Origin: Musa acuminata AAA Group
Lineage: Eukaryota > Streptophyta > Magnoliopsida > Zingiberales > Musaceae
Reading direction: 5' to 3'
Length of the DNA: 64,000 nt
Assembly (NCBI RefSeq): GCF_036884655.1
Contig: NC_088338.1
Span: forward strand, 5,057,501 to 5,121,500
In this document: in pieces, positions 25,193 through 38,970 of the stretch
How positions within the stretch are numbered: the stretch's first letter is position 1
Layout of the letters: every line of letters starts with the position of its first letter
The notes under the pieces: generated by a model
Seen by the model: the letters and a program-made list of their open reading frames with translations, nothing else
The model's database searches: none
What the model was told of the DNA's origin: nothing
Translations under genes and position numbers: made by a program

Positions 25193-26680
25193 GGTTGCGT
25201 ATGTTATTGTTGTATATTTTGAGATAGAAGTCAAAATCCATGGCACATAAAAAGAAGCAAAAATTATTGAACAGGACTATTTGCAGTAAGAATATGGCTT
25301 ATCTTTCTGCACAGCAATCAACTCCAACTTAAAAACTCACTTATAGTACCAATAACTTTCTTTTTGAAAAACGTAAATAAACCATACGACATTCCACAGT
25401 TGAAATTTATGAATTAACAATGAAGGCAGGAAGAAGCTGCAAATTGGCATTATGATTATAATCATGGATATACTTCTGAACCTTCTGGCGCCCCATATGA
25501 AATTCCAACTGAGCAAGAATTTAGACTTATAAAATTTTAAAATCTTAAGCATTTACATATCTTCCTTCACTTGCCCATTTTGGAGACCAGATAGTTCCAC
25601 CATCTGTCATATGGATGTCTATGATAGTATGAGACTACTGAAATATTTAACACTAAATAATTTTTTCTTTCAACTCTAGCAATCCACCCTACAGAATACA
25701 ATTAGTCAGTATGGCCAAAGAATGCTTATATCTAAGTAAGAAATAAAGTAACAATTCTCTGTGACCAGATCACACAATTCTCAAAAGCAGTCTATGCCAT
25801 CAATGCATTAGCAACAAGAAAGTGCCCAAAATTTGATCTCAATCAAGTTTCGCCATAAATGCTTTCTTTACTAATTTTGATAAGAAAAATAAAGGCTAAT
25901 GGATATGGATATCAAAACTGAGGTGATGCATACCCTGAAAGATGGCTGGAATTCAGGTGGTGCACCGCCCTTGTCACCAGCATCACCTGGAGGACCCCCA
26001 GGACGAGGACCTCCCCTATATCCATCCCTATCCCCAAATCTCGGTCTATCTCCCTCGAATCGGGGTGGCCCCCTGCCAAAACAACACACCAAAGTGAATC
26101 CAATCTCTTCACGAGGGAAGAGCAGAAATGGAGCAACGGATCGGAGAAACTATAGCCGCACCTGGGGCGGTCGCCAGGAGGGCCGGAGCCAAACGGGCGA
26201 GCCGGTGGCCTCGCGGACTTCTTCAGGGTTGCGGGGACTATCTCCGAAGGAAGGTTAAGGTAAGTTCTAAGGTACTCAATCCCATCGTTGGTCAGGTACC
26301 AGTAGTAGTGCTGCCACGCGAAGGTCTCCCTCACGTACTCCCTCGACTTGAAGCTCTGCATCAGCTTGATCACCTGCAGATTGGGCACGTCGATCTCTGG
26401 GTGCTTGGCGAGGTTGTAATCCTTCTTCGCGAAGAGCACCCCCTCTGCACCCACAAAGAAAAGCATCAAGTCAAATCCAAGAGAGTAAAAGAAAATCCCA
26501 TTAAGCATTAGAAACCCTAGAGGCGCACCCTGAAAGAGGTACTTGCAGATCTCATGGCGGTTCTTCTTGGGGATGATCTGAGATAGAAGCGCAAGGGAGA
26601 TTAGGGAAGAAGCAATTGAGACCGAGGGAAGACGAACGCGAGCAGCATAAGAGGTTCGAGATCGTAGCGTTTCTCACCAT
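24059..26680 (-). CDS. RPS10: Cytosolic 40S ribosomal protein S10 (eS10)
   Basis: Small-subunit ribosomal protein of the 40S beak. Five coding exons on the minus strand: 26678-26680 (the ATG alone), 26529-26577, 26162-26444, 25934-26072, 24059-24136; phases close to 183 aa, normal for plants. The body begins [19 protein letters not shown] and carries [20 protein letters not shown] and [19 protein letters not shown], the winged-helix S10/plectin domain (about residues 3-97). The tail (about 100-183) is Arg/Gly/Pro-rich and ends [20 protein letters not shown] plus SFQ. The first intron falls directly after the start codon. Intron 4 is 1.8 kb and contains two (TA)n tracts around a GGTAC-rich element. 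The promoter carries a telo-box and several site II motifs, the usual signature of plant ribosomal protein genes. Confidence 0.96.
24215..24366. repeat. 76-bp tandem duplication in eS10 intron 4
   Basis: aaaatactctcatttca starts at 24215 and again at 24291; both units run through aataacctt-ta-aagacac and end aactaaacatt(g/a)c. Two imperfect copies. Confidence 0.8.
24653..24840. repeat. (TA)n microsatellite grading into TATACA repeats (eS10 intron 4)
   Basis: About 82 bp of pure TA followed by about 100 bp of impure tatacata repeats. Poly-Tyr-Ile open frames in both directions come from it. Confidence 0.95.
24841..25010. mobile_element. GGTAC-rich dispersed element, copy C (eS10 intron 4)
   Basis: Begins gggttcgctgtactg and contains ggtggtacataccaatcc, ggtatgggtgg, ttggtacgcccc and cggtatagctcggtgcatac. 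It is related by word content and by the ggttcgc start to copy B (12039-12267) and, more weakly, copy A. It is bracketed on both sides by TA-rich microsatellite. Confidence 0.45.
25020..25193. repeat. Compound TA/TACA/CA microsatellite (eS10 intron 4)
   Basis: Impure tatacata repeats, then a pure TA tract, a short CA tract and TA again. Mirrors the tract on the other side of copy C. Confidence 0.95.
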
Positions 26681-26749
26681 GGTGATGAGGGAGAGATCGC
26701 AGCCTTCGCAGGAGTCTCGTGGGAGAGCCGACCAAGGGAAGCGCAAAGC

Positions 26750-26828
26750 AAACCCTAGTTTTTTCCCTATTCTTATAGTGGCGTTGATGGGCTGGGTTGG
26801 GCCGAACGATGGCCCATCTTACGGCCCA
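26750..26828 (-). promoter_or_regulatory. Telo-box and site II cluster of the eS10 promoter
   Basis: Going upstream from the start codon on the minus strand: telo-box AAACCCTAG (on the plus strand at 26750-26758), TGGGCT at 26788-26793, TGGGCC at 26798-26803, and GGCCCA at 26811-26816 and 26823-26828. Site II (TGGGCY) plus telo-box pairs are known drivers of plant ribosomal protein and other growth-linked genes, bound by TCP factors and telo-box binding proteins. Confidence 0.75.
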
Positions 26829-26879
26829 AATTGATTTGTTAAGGCTATAGAAATGTCGAAAATATTAGGTTTTATTATT

Positions 26880-26917
<38 letters not shown>

Positions 26918-27481
26918 GTTTCACTTTTTCGAATATTTTGAATAATAATTTTTATCTAAAAATAAATTAGATAATTTTTTTAAAAAAATAAAAAAATTAT
27001 TATATCAAGTGGCATAGATTATGCTCACATGTGGGCTTAGAACATGAGAATGAGCACTTATACAAATAATTTACTAACCAACTGAAATAAATTGGATGAT
27101 TTGTTAAGAAAAAATCCTCAATTTTTAGGAAAAAATTGAATAATTTAATAATATTTGAACCTCACCTTATAATTATTGGACAAAAGTATGTCTCAAGAAA
27201 TTTGAAGTTATATGATTATGGACTAACAAACGAAATATTTTTATTTAATTATTATTTCGTGCAAAACTAATGAAAAATATACATAATCTATTTTTTCCAA
27301 AATATTTTCTTATTTTTGCACAAATTTACATGTCTCTACAGCATGATAAAATAAAGAACAAATGAAATTAAAAGTGCTGAAATATTTATGCCTAGAAAAG
27401 AAATAGAGAAAATTTTTAATCCATAAACTAGGAGATCCCATCTAGAGCCTTCCAGAAGCTTCTCGAAGAGTAGAACCTATT
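26829..27481. other. AT-rich spacer with a short (TA)n tract
   Basis: A (TA)15 tract at about 26884-26914 is followed by AT-rich sequence. No gene seen; the right end is the 3' flank of the next minus-strand gene. Confidence 0.5.
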
Positions 27482-28078
27482 CTAGAAGCAGAGGACGACT
27501 ACGGTACAGGAGACCATGAACCCGAAGGTACATATCAGGAAGCCGACGTGTACAGCCCAGCTCCTGTTGAACTTGCGCTGGTAGCTCTCCGGCGGCTTCT
27601 GGTAGTGGATCTCCAACTCCCCCGGAAGCAGCGCCGGCGCAGGGCCCGCGGCGGCGGAGCAGCGGGTCGTGAGGAGCTTGAGGCGGTCGGTGGCGAGGGC
27701 GAGGGTGAGCTTGTGGCAGCGGCGCTGGTACTTGCAGCCGTGGATGCAGCGAAGGGTCTGGGCGGCGGCGGCGGAGAAGGCGAGGTGGCCGAGGGCGAGG
27801 AGGGCGATGGGGACCCAGCAGTGGCGGCACTGGAGGCGGTCCTGCGGCGCCCCCAGCTGGGCCGCGAACAACACCGCCAAGAAGAGGAAGAAGAGCTGGA
27901 AGAGGCGCCACATCTCCTTTTTCTGCGCGTCCACCGCCCGTTTCTTCTCCATGGTCTTCTCCAAGTGGAGCTCTACGGCGGTGTTCAGCGCCCGAATTGC
28001 GGCCGCCTCTCCAACCACCGCCCTCGCCTCCTCCTCTTCCGTTTCCCCTGCGCAGGCGCACGCCACCTCTGCCGCCAT
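27482..28078 (-). CDS. Three-pass membrane protein of unknown function
   Basis: Single-exon frame of 198 aa if started at ATG 28078 (good context, ggggATGGC); a longer in-frame start at 28126 adds 16 Cys/His/Arg-rich residues and is less likely. Residues 1-55 are acidic then basic with a predicted amphipathic region (EKTMEKKRAVDAQKKEMWRL). Hydrophobic segments lie at about 58-75, 88-106 and 174-197, the last ending the protein. Between them are repeated Cys residues (CRHCW, C-IHGC-KYQRRC) and a conserved-looking block KLTLALATDRLK. I believe similar proteins are widespread in plants but I cannot name a family or function. The coding sequence is very GC-rich, as is common in one-exon grass-like monocot genes. 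Confidence 0.75.
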   Translation of the reverse strand: MAAEVACACAGETEEEEARAVVGEAAAIRALNTAVELHLEKTMEKKRAVDAQKKEMWRLFQLFFLFLAVLFAAQLGAPQDRLQCRHCWVPIALLALGHLAFSAAAAQTLRCIHGCKYQRRCHKLTLALATDRLKLLTTRCSAAAGPAPALLPGELEIHYQKPPESYQRKFNRSWAVHVGFLICTFGFMVSCTVVVLCF

Positions 28079-28794
28079 CCCCTCCCGCTCTCCTCGATGC
28101 CAGCGATGACATGCTAAATACTTCATTTAGTGCTTACCTCGTCCGTCGTATAACGATGGTTGATCATTGAACGTCGGATCAACATCCAATGGCAGGATGA
28201 AGAAACAAGTTGGAGATGCGAGAAACACATGTTCACAGTAGAAGACAGCGGCCACGTGAATGGCTGCAGAAGCTGTCTTAAGGTAGACAAGTTTCCTTCG
28301 TCTTCTTCCAGCGGTGAGAACTCTCGCAACTCTCCCGAGCGCAGTTAAAGTGAAGACCACAAGGCACAAGAAACTGTAAAGGAATCAACACTTCGAGTGT
28401 TGACGAAGAACTCCCAGCCAAACGTAGCAATGTGGTCATCACCAGGAGCAGCAGCAGCAGCTTCTGTGAGAATCATAGAAGTCATGTAATGCTTCTTTAT
28501 CTTCTGGTCCTTGAAATATACCTCAGCTACACGTACATTTACAGCGAGAAGTTTCAGATATCTGTGCGCTCTCTCAATCATCACGTTGAAAGCAGGGATG
28601 CTGCCCAGGTGAGGCAACCGATACACGCTTCTAAGCACATACACATCCTAAGCATCTCAGGATCAATAGTGGAGACACCATTTTTGTGGGAGAAGAGCAT
28701 CTTGTATACAGGGAATACAAGTTCAACACCATAGTTCTGTGTGAGAGGACTATGAGCAGGGAATACAAGCATGATGGAGTTTGATGTGTGTTGA
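28079..28794. other. Spacer between the membrane-protein gene and FBPase, with an unassigned open frame
   Basis: A minus-strand frame at 28345-28644 (99 aa, containing YFKDQKIKKHYMTSM and GDDHIATFGWEFFV) has protein-like composition, but I recognise no family, see no conserved start context and find no exon partners. It could be a chance frame in the 3' flank of FBPase or the remains of a small gene. Confidence 0.2.
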
Positions 28795-30943
<2,149 letters not shown>

Positions 30944-31026
30944 CGTCCTAAGCTCGTAGAGAGAGAAGAGGGACGAGGCTTGATGTGTTGGAACCTCAGC
31001 TACTGCTGCAGCTTACACTGTAACAG

Positions 31027-31034
31027 TATATATA
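31027..31034 (-). promoter_or_regulatory. TATA box of the FBPase gene
   Basis: tatatata, followed downstream on the minus strand by a leader of about 55 nt before ATG 30943. A (GA)n/(CT)n run directly upstream (31035-31046) is a common feature of monocot core promoters. Confidence 0.6.
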
Positions 31035-31049
31035 GAGAGAGAGAGGAGG

Positions 31050-32454
<1,405 letters not shown>

Positions 32455-32511
32455 CAACATTTATATAGTATCACACTTCTACAACAAGTCTGATCCAGCT
32501 TATGTGAGAAA

Positions 32512-33151
32512 TGTTGGGAAGAAACCTGTTAAAGCGAAATATTTTTTTCCCTCTTTGTGTATCAAAATGGGTTCCTCATCAAAATACTAACTTAGTATTC
32601 AAATGAAAATATTAACCAGCACAGCATAAATAGTAGAGAAAAAATCAATCACACCAAATCTTTTAACGTGGAAAACCCAATGTGGGAAAAACTATGGGAC
32701 CGTAGTCCATCTCAAACTTCCACTATCAATAATACTGATAACAGGTTTACAGTATGTCTTCTCTAGAATAACTAGAGGATCAGAATAACATCAAGAACAT
32801 AGATCTTGGCTCAAGAATAACATATCTTCATCACATAGGTGGATCTCTAGAGAGTTAAACTATAGATCAACACCGTTAGGATTATAGAGTTTTCTGCAAG
32901 GATTCTCCACATAAAATTTGGGTCAAAACTGACAACATTTGACCACCGATCGTCAAGCAGAAAACTCAGAAAATCTTACTTTCTCTCTCTATTTCTCTCT
33001 CCTCTTTTCTCTGCAAGCCGCCGCACGTTTCACGCTGCAATCTCTGATCTATTTTCCTCACCTTCTCTCTCCTCTTTTTAATTTCTTTCATTTGCTGATT
33101 TGGGCTCAATAGGCCCAATTGTCCAAGCCCACATATGGGCTGAACCCAACA
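32512..33151 (-). repeat. 3' LTR of the copia element
   Basis: 640 bp from TGTTGGGAAG to ACCCAACA. Matches 37159-37784 in the same orientation with scattered substitutions and a few short indels. Confidence 0.95.
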
Positions 33152-33166
33152 ATTCTTCCCCTCCAG
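33152..33166 (-). other. Polypurine tract of the copia element
   Basis: On the minus strand ggaggggaagaatt directly precedes the 3' LTR, the expected site for plus-strand priming. Confidence 0.8.
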
Positions 33167-33434
33167 CTCATATGGTGGGCTGTACCAAGCCCGCTCTTCG
33201 CCTACATGCTTCAAGCTTCTCCTTAGGCAAATACTTTGTCAACATATCTGAATCATTCTCATTGGTATGCACCTTTTCCAACTATAATTCTTTCAACTCA
33301 AGCACATCACGAATCCAGTGATATCTCACATCAATATGCTTGGATCTAGAATGGTATGTTGAATTCTTGGAGAGGTGAATGACGCTCTGACTGTCACAGT
33401 AAACAGTATACACTTCCTGTTTCAAGCCCAATTC

Positions 33435-35759
33435 CTATAGAAACTTTTTCATCCATAAAGTTTCCTTACAGGCTTCAGTAACTGTTATGTATTCTGCTTC
33501 TGTGGTTGATAGAGCAACACACTTCTGTAACTTAGACTGCCAAGAGACTGCTCCCTCTGCAAATGTCATCAAAAATCCTGAAGTGGACTTCCTGGAATCA
33601 GTATCACCTGCCATGTCTACATCTGTGTAACATTCTAACACAGGTTCATCACTACCAAAACATAAACACAACCTGGAAGTACCTCTTAGATATCTTAATA
33701 TCCATTTCACTGCTGCCCAATGTTCCTTTCCAGGATTTGAGAGAAATCGACTAACAACTCCAACTGCATGAGCTATATCTAGCCTAGTACAAACCATAGC
33801 ATACATCAAACTGCCTACTATAGATGAGTAAGACACTCTAGACATTTCTTCTTTTTCTTTCTCACTTGTAGGACATTGTTTTGAACTCAGCTTAAAATGA
33901 CTTGCAAGTGGGGAACAAACTGCTTTGGCTTTACTCATGTTGAATCTTTCAAGAACATTTTCAATATAAGTCTTGTGAGATAACCAAATCTTCTTTTTCT
34001 TCCTATCACGAAGAATCTTCATGCCAAGTATTTGTTTCACTGATCCCAAGTCTTTCATGGCAAAAGACTTACTTAGCTCTCTTTTAAGCTTTCCAATTTT
34101 TCCAACATCATGGCCAACAATCAACATATCATCAACATATAGCAGTAAAATAATAAAATCATCATCTGAAAATTTCTTCATAAACACACAATGATCATAT
34201 GTGGTTCTATCATACCCTTGGCTCATCATAAAGGAATCAAACTTCTTGTACCATTGTCTAGGTGCCTGTTTGAATCCATATAAGCTTTTCTTAAGCTTAC
34301 ACACCATATTTTTTTTTCCCTTGACTTTGAAACCTTCTGGTTGCTCCATGTAAATTTCTTCTTCTAAGTCACCGTGAAGAAATGCTGTTTTTACATTAAG
34401 TTGCTCAACTTCTAAATTCAAGCGGGCAGCCAAACCAAGAACAACTCGGATAGAGGACATTTTTACAACCGGAGAAAATATTTCTTCAAAGTCAATACCT
34501 TTCTTCTGACTGAATCCTTTCACAACTAGTCGTGCCTTGTATCTCTGTTGTGAGCTATTGCTTTCAGTCTTCAATTTGTAAACCCACTTATTCTTGAGAG
34601 CTTTCTTCTCTTTAGGCAACTTTACCAAGTCATAGGTGTGGTTCTCAAGCAAGGATCTCATCTCTTCTTGCATAGCTTTAACCCACTCACTCTTATTCTC
34701 ATGTAGAATAGCTTCTTGGTAAGTTTCTGGCTCTCCCCCGTCAGTAAGAATAACATACTCATGTGGAGGATATCTGGTAGAGGGTTGTCGCTCTCTAGTG
34801 GATCTTCTCAATGGAATCTCAACTGGTGGTGGAGGTGCATGTTCAGTTGGTTCAGCATCATCAACTGTAGATGTATCATCACTAGTATTCTCACCACAAT
34901 CTTCTTGTTCATCTCCCCCATGATCATCATGAACTACAGGTGAAGGAACTAGACCCAAACTCTAAGGAATATAAACAGAGGTTTCTGGCTTCTCAACATT
35001 ATCACCATCATCAAACAATTGGTCTTCAAGAAACACAACATCTTTGCTTCTAACAATCTTCTTGTTCACTGGATCCCATAATCTGTACCCAAACTCTTCA
35101 TGACCATATCCCAAGAAGATACATGCTTTTGTTTTACTATCAAGCTTGGACCTCTCATCTTTAGGAATATGAACAAATGTTTTACACCCAAAGACTCTCA
35201 AATGATTATAAGATATATCTTTTCCTCTCCATACTCTCTTTGGAACATCACCTTGCAGAGGAACTGATGGAGAAAGATTTATCAGGTCAATTGTAGTTCT
35301 CATAGCCTCCCCCCAAAATGACTTCGGTAACTTGGCGTGAGAAAGCATACACCTAATCCTTTCTTCAATGGTTCTGTTCATCCTTTATGTCACACTGTTC
35401 TGCTGAGGAGTTTTAGGAACTGTTTTCTCAAGCCTGATACCATGAAACCTGCAATAATTCTCAAAAGGACCCTTGTACTCGCCACCATTATCTGATCGAA
35501 CACACTTTAGCTTCCTACCAGTTTCTCTTTCAACACTAACATGAAACTCCTTGAAAGCATCGAGTACCTGGTCTTTAGATTTCAAAGCAAAAGCTCACAC
35601 TTTTCTAGAATGGTCATCAATAAAAGTAACAAAATAAAGAGCACCTCCAAGAGTTCTAGTTTGCATAGTACAAACATCAATATGAACTAAATCAATAACA
35701 TCTGATCTTCTAGATGATGGATATGTCTGAAATGCAACTCTATGTGTTTTTCCAGCTAA
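33435..35759 (-). pseudogene. copia pol region: integrase, reverse transcriptase, RNase H, with in-frame stops
   Basis: Continues in the same frame as the gag-protease reading frame. Stops lie at 35595-35597, 35385-35387 and 34962-34964, in addition to the one ending gag-protease at 35760-35762. Integrase text is seen in 34965-35759 (for example SDNGGEYKG, then RTIEERIRCMLSHA). The reverse transcriptase (33900-34650) shows KARLVVKGFSQKKGIDFEE, AFLHGDLEEEIYMEQP and the catalytic YVDD. RNase H (33435-33720) shows STTEAEY. No frameshift was found, only nonsense changes. The final open section of 507 codons is the longest intact piece. Confidence 0.9.
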
Positions 35760-37115
35760 TCAATGATCACAAGATTTAAGAGATGTACCTTGCAACTCTG
35801 GTAAGAACTGCTTTCTAGCAAGAGTTTGAAGTCCCTTCTCGCTGATATGTTCAAGCCTCTTATGCCAAAGATCTATACTTTCACCTTTTCGAATTGCATT
35901 AATCTCTCCTTTGTGTAGCTTAGCTTCCATGACATAAAAAGAATTAATCTTTACTTTTGCCACAATTAGAGAACCTTTAGTGAGTTTCCATTTACTTTCA
36001 CCAAAATAATGTGCAAAGCCCTCATCATCAAGTCTACCTATAGATATCAAGTTAAGACGAATATATGGAACATGCCTTACATCTTTGAGTATCAATTTGC
36101 TCCCAATACTGGTCTCCAAGCAAATATCTCCAATACCCACAATCTTAGATGTACCATTGTTTCTCATTCTGACATTACCAAAATCACCAGCAGTGTAAGA
36201 TATAAAGAAATCACCATGAGAAGTGACATGAAATGAAGCACCAGAGTCAATTACCCAGCTATTGTCCTGAGCTACAAGGCTAACACAACCTTCATCACAA
36301 ACAATAGTGATATTACCTTCAGCAGCAACTGTATTGGTCTCTTTCTCATTTTTCTTCATTTCATTTTGTTCTCGCTTCCAAAACCTACACTCTTTCTTCA
36401 TGTGACCTAGCCTATTACAATGAAAACATTTGATATCTCTTCTAGACTTGGATCTTCCTCTATAACCATATAGATTTCTGCTATGACTTCTTCCACGTCT
36501 TTCTTGTTTTTCAGTAACAAATGCACCAGAAGAAGATTCACCCTGTTCTTTCCTTTTGGCATCTTCATTTAGCAAATTGTCTTTAACCATATCTATGGTT
36601 ATAGTCCCCTCTAGCGTGGAGTTACAAATAGTCACCACATACGTTTCCCAACTTTCTGGTAAAGAACTGAGAAATAATAATCCCTGCATCTCATCATCTA
36701 TATTCATTTTCATAGCAACCAACTTGTTTGCAAAACTCTGAAATAGGCTTATGTGTTCAACAATGTTACTACCATCTTTATACTTCAAATTTACAAGCCT
36801 TCTGAGGAGAGAAATTCTATTTCCCACTGTCTTTTTCGCAAAGAGGTTTTCTAACATTTGCCAAACAACATCAGCTCTGGTTTCATTTGAAATATGCTCA
36901 TGCAAGTTTATATCCATCCATCTTCTAATATAGGCAATAGATTTTCTATGTTGAACTTCCCATTCTTCATCGTCCATAGTAGAAGGTTTATTTTTAACCT
37001 TGATAGGCTTATACAAATCTTTGCAATAGAGCAAATCTTCAATCAGATGCCTCCAAGTGGAATAATTTGATGAGTTCAATTTAAACATACCATCTGAATG
37101 CTCCATTTCAATCAC
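35760..37115 (-). CDS. copia gag-protease-GAG-pre-integrase reading frame
   Basis: 451-residue frame starting soon after the primer site. Residues 1 to about 200 are the capsid-like gag (KLNSSNYSTWRHLIEDLL, then WQMLENLF). A zinc knuckle CFHCNRLGHMKKEC lies near residue 235, the aspartic protease core DSGASFHVT near 290, and the pre-integrase motif LWHKRLEHISEKGL near 420. It ends at a TGA where the family normally continues into integrase. Confidence 0.9.
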   Translation of the reverse strand: MIEMEHSDGMFKLNSSNYSTWRHLIEDLLYCKDLYKPIKVKNKPSTMDDEEWEVQHRKSIAYIRRWMDINLHEHISNETRADVVWQMLENLFAKKTVGNRISLLRRLVNLKYKDGSNIVEHISLFQSFANKLVAMKMNIDDEMQGLLFLSSLPESWETYVVTICNSTLEGTITIDMVKDNLLNEDAKRKEQGESSSGAFVTEKQERRGRSHSRNLYGYRGRSKSRRDIKCFHCNRLGHMKKECRFWKREQNEMKKNEKETNTVAAEGNITIVCDEGCVSLVAQDNSWVIDSGASFHVTSHGDFFISYTAGDFGNVRMRNNGTSKIVGIGDICLETSIGSKLILKDVRHVPYIRLNLISIGRLDDEGFAHYFGESKWKLTKGSLIVAKVKINSFYVMEAKLHKGEINAIRKGESIDLWHKRLEHISEKGLQTLARKQFLPELQGTSLKSCDH

Positions 37116-37144
37116 ACAATAAAACTAGCACCAAACAACCTGAC

Positions 37145-37156
37145 GCTCTGATACCA
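37145..37156 (-). other. Primer-binding site, tRNA-iMet
   Basis: On the minus strand TGGTATCAGAGC, two bases after the 5' LTR: the standard complement to the 3' end of initiator methionine tRNA used by plant copia elements. Confidence 0.95.
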
Positions 37157-37158
37157 CT

Positions 37159-37784
37159 TGTTGGGAAGAAACCTGTTAAAGCGGAATATTTTTTTCCCTC
37201 TTTGTGTATCAAAATGGGTTCCTCATCAAAATACTAACTTGGTATTCAAATGAAAATATTAACCAGCACAGCATAAATAGCAGAGCAAAAATCAATCACA
37301 CGGTGAGACCAAATCTTTTAACGTGGAAAACCCAATGTGAGAAAAACCACGGGACCGTAGTCCACCTCAAACTTCCACTATCAATAATACTGATAACAGG
37401 TCTACAGTAGGTCTTCTTTAGAATAACTAGAGGATCAGAATAACATCAAGAACATAGATCTTGGCTCAAGAATAACATATCTTCATCACATAGGTGGATC
37501 TCTAGAGAGGGTAAACTGTAGATCAACACCGTTAGGATTATAGAGTTTGCTACAAGGATTCTCCACATAAAATTTGGGCCAAAACTGACAACGTTTGGCC
37601 ACCGATCGTCAAGTAGAAAACTCAGAAAACCTTACTTTCTCTCTCTATTTCTCTCTCCTCTTTTCTCTGCCAGCTACAGCACGCCGCACGCTGCAATCTC
37701 TCTCCTCTTTTTAATTTCTTTTATTTACTGATTTGAGCTCAATAGGCCCAATTGTCCAAACCCACGTATGGGCGGGACCCAACA
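37159..37784 (-). repeat. 5' LTR of the copia element
   Basis: 626 bp, partner of 32512-33151. The main length differences are short indels near the CT-rich tract and the final third. Confidence 0.95.
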
Positions 37785-38280
37785 AAAAATTATGTTAGAC
37801 TTTAAATATAATGATTAGAAATTATGTTAGACTTTAAATATAATGATTTTTTTGTTGTAAATAACTTAATTTTAAGATTTATGATAATCTGATCAAAATA
37901 TTTATCATCATATCAAATTATTTCCAAAACCTATAAATAGCCCTCTTCATCTCATATGATATTTAATTAATATTTATATAATATTTTTTCTCTATTCAAC
38001 TTGCACCATACATTTAGCTTTGGGTTCCACGCCAAAAATGGTCAGTTTTGGCTTGTTTTTGGGTCGTTTTGGCCTGTTTTTGGGCTGTTCTTGCGTGCCG
38101 CAGTGACTGTCGTGAGCGGAACAAAACGTCAGCCATCTCAGCACCCTGGAACCCCCCGGGTGGCACAGGGCTGGATGGTGCTTTCGTATAGCAGGGACGG
38201 TGCTGCCTCTCGCTTCGCTCGCTGTTCGCCGCTCGCTGCTCGCTCGCGCAGCCAAAAATGGCCACAAATCTAATCTAGTT
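37785..38280. repeat. 30-bp duplication and GC-rich island of unknown origin
   Basis: attatgttagactttaaat occurs twice (about 37789 and 37820), a two-copy tandem repeat. At 38031-38261 a GC-rich stretch of about 230 bp in AT-rich surroundings is bracketed by the direct repeat gccaaaaatgg (38031-38041 and 38251-38261). It contains a run of cgctcgctgctcgctcgc. A TATA-like cctataaatagcc lies about 100 bp before it (37930-37942). It looks like part of a transposable element or LTR promoter region but I cannot place it. Confidence 0.4.
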
Positions 38281-38970
38281 TTTAGGATTAATGGACATCC
38301 AATTCAATATCTTTGTCACAAAATATGAATAACCTAAATTATAACCAGTGAGATGCGCCCATGGCCGACTTATATTCCACATGCCAATTAATTGCACATT
38401 GTGGAAGGTGTCTTCTTCCCAATCACCAGATTCGCCATCATTTGCTTCATTATAATGTGTCGTTAATGTGGTTTTTACTGAGACATTCGATTGATTAGTG
38501 TGTTAGGGTATGAATGATAGCGGTTCACATGTGAGTGTGATATACGTTATTTAGTGTAATAATTCTTTTATTATTTTAAATATTTGCTTAATGTCGTACA
38601 GATCCAAACTGTATCAAACTCGTGAATGTCCAAATCTGATTTAAATTGGTTGACTCAAGAATCATAATAGACAATACGATAATTTGATTGGATCTAAGTC
38701 TTCCAACGTGTGCTCTACTCCCACCGCGTTCCAAATTGGACTTAGAATTATTATTAGAATAATAAAACATTGATGATGTCTCTGTATTTAGTTTTTACTA
38801 AGGATATTACTATTTACAACCCTTATTTTACTATTTATAATCTCATTTTAATAATTTTTAATATATCTAAATTGATTATCTGTTTGTAAATGTACCAAAA
38901 TATCATCCTCTTATTCCTCGTCCTTTTCTTTTCAATCTTCCTCCTCATCATCATCTTCTTCTTCTCGCAG
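38281..38970. other. AT-rich spacer
   Basis: No supported gene. Frames are short and without resemblance to known families. Confidence 0.4.

Larger units (their letters stand above)
32512..37784 (-). mobile_element. Ty1/copia LTR retrotransposon (Tnt1-like), structurally complete but inactivated
   Basis: Element of 5.27 kb read on the minus strand: 5' LTR 37159-37784, primer-binding site, gag-pol, polypurine tract, 3' LTR 32512-33151. The LTRs begin TGTTGGG and end CCCAACA and look highly similar to each other by eye, so the insertion is fairly young. Domain order is gag, protease, integrase, reverse transcriptase, RNase H, which is copia order. Flanking 5-mers are AGAAA on the left and AAAAA on the right: a possible target duplication with one mismatch. 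The whole polyprotein stays in one reading frame but is cut by four in-frame stops, so it cannot make a full product. Confidence 0.95.

Noticed and set aside
24569..25246. Long open frames of both strands through the TA/TACA tracts (225 aa and others)
   Set aside because: They translate the microsatellite as poly-Tyr-Ile/Val and have no other content; the region is intron 4 of eS10.
25912..26508. 198-aa single-frame version of eS10
   Set aside because: Reads through introns; the spliced model gives the complete standard protein ending in SFQ.
27477..28112. Alternative frames (211 aa minus, 189 aa plus) over the three-pass membrane protein
   Set aside because: Gly/Arg/Pro-rich shadows caused by GC-rich codon use; only the chosen frame has membrane segments.
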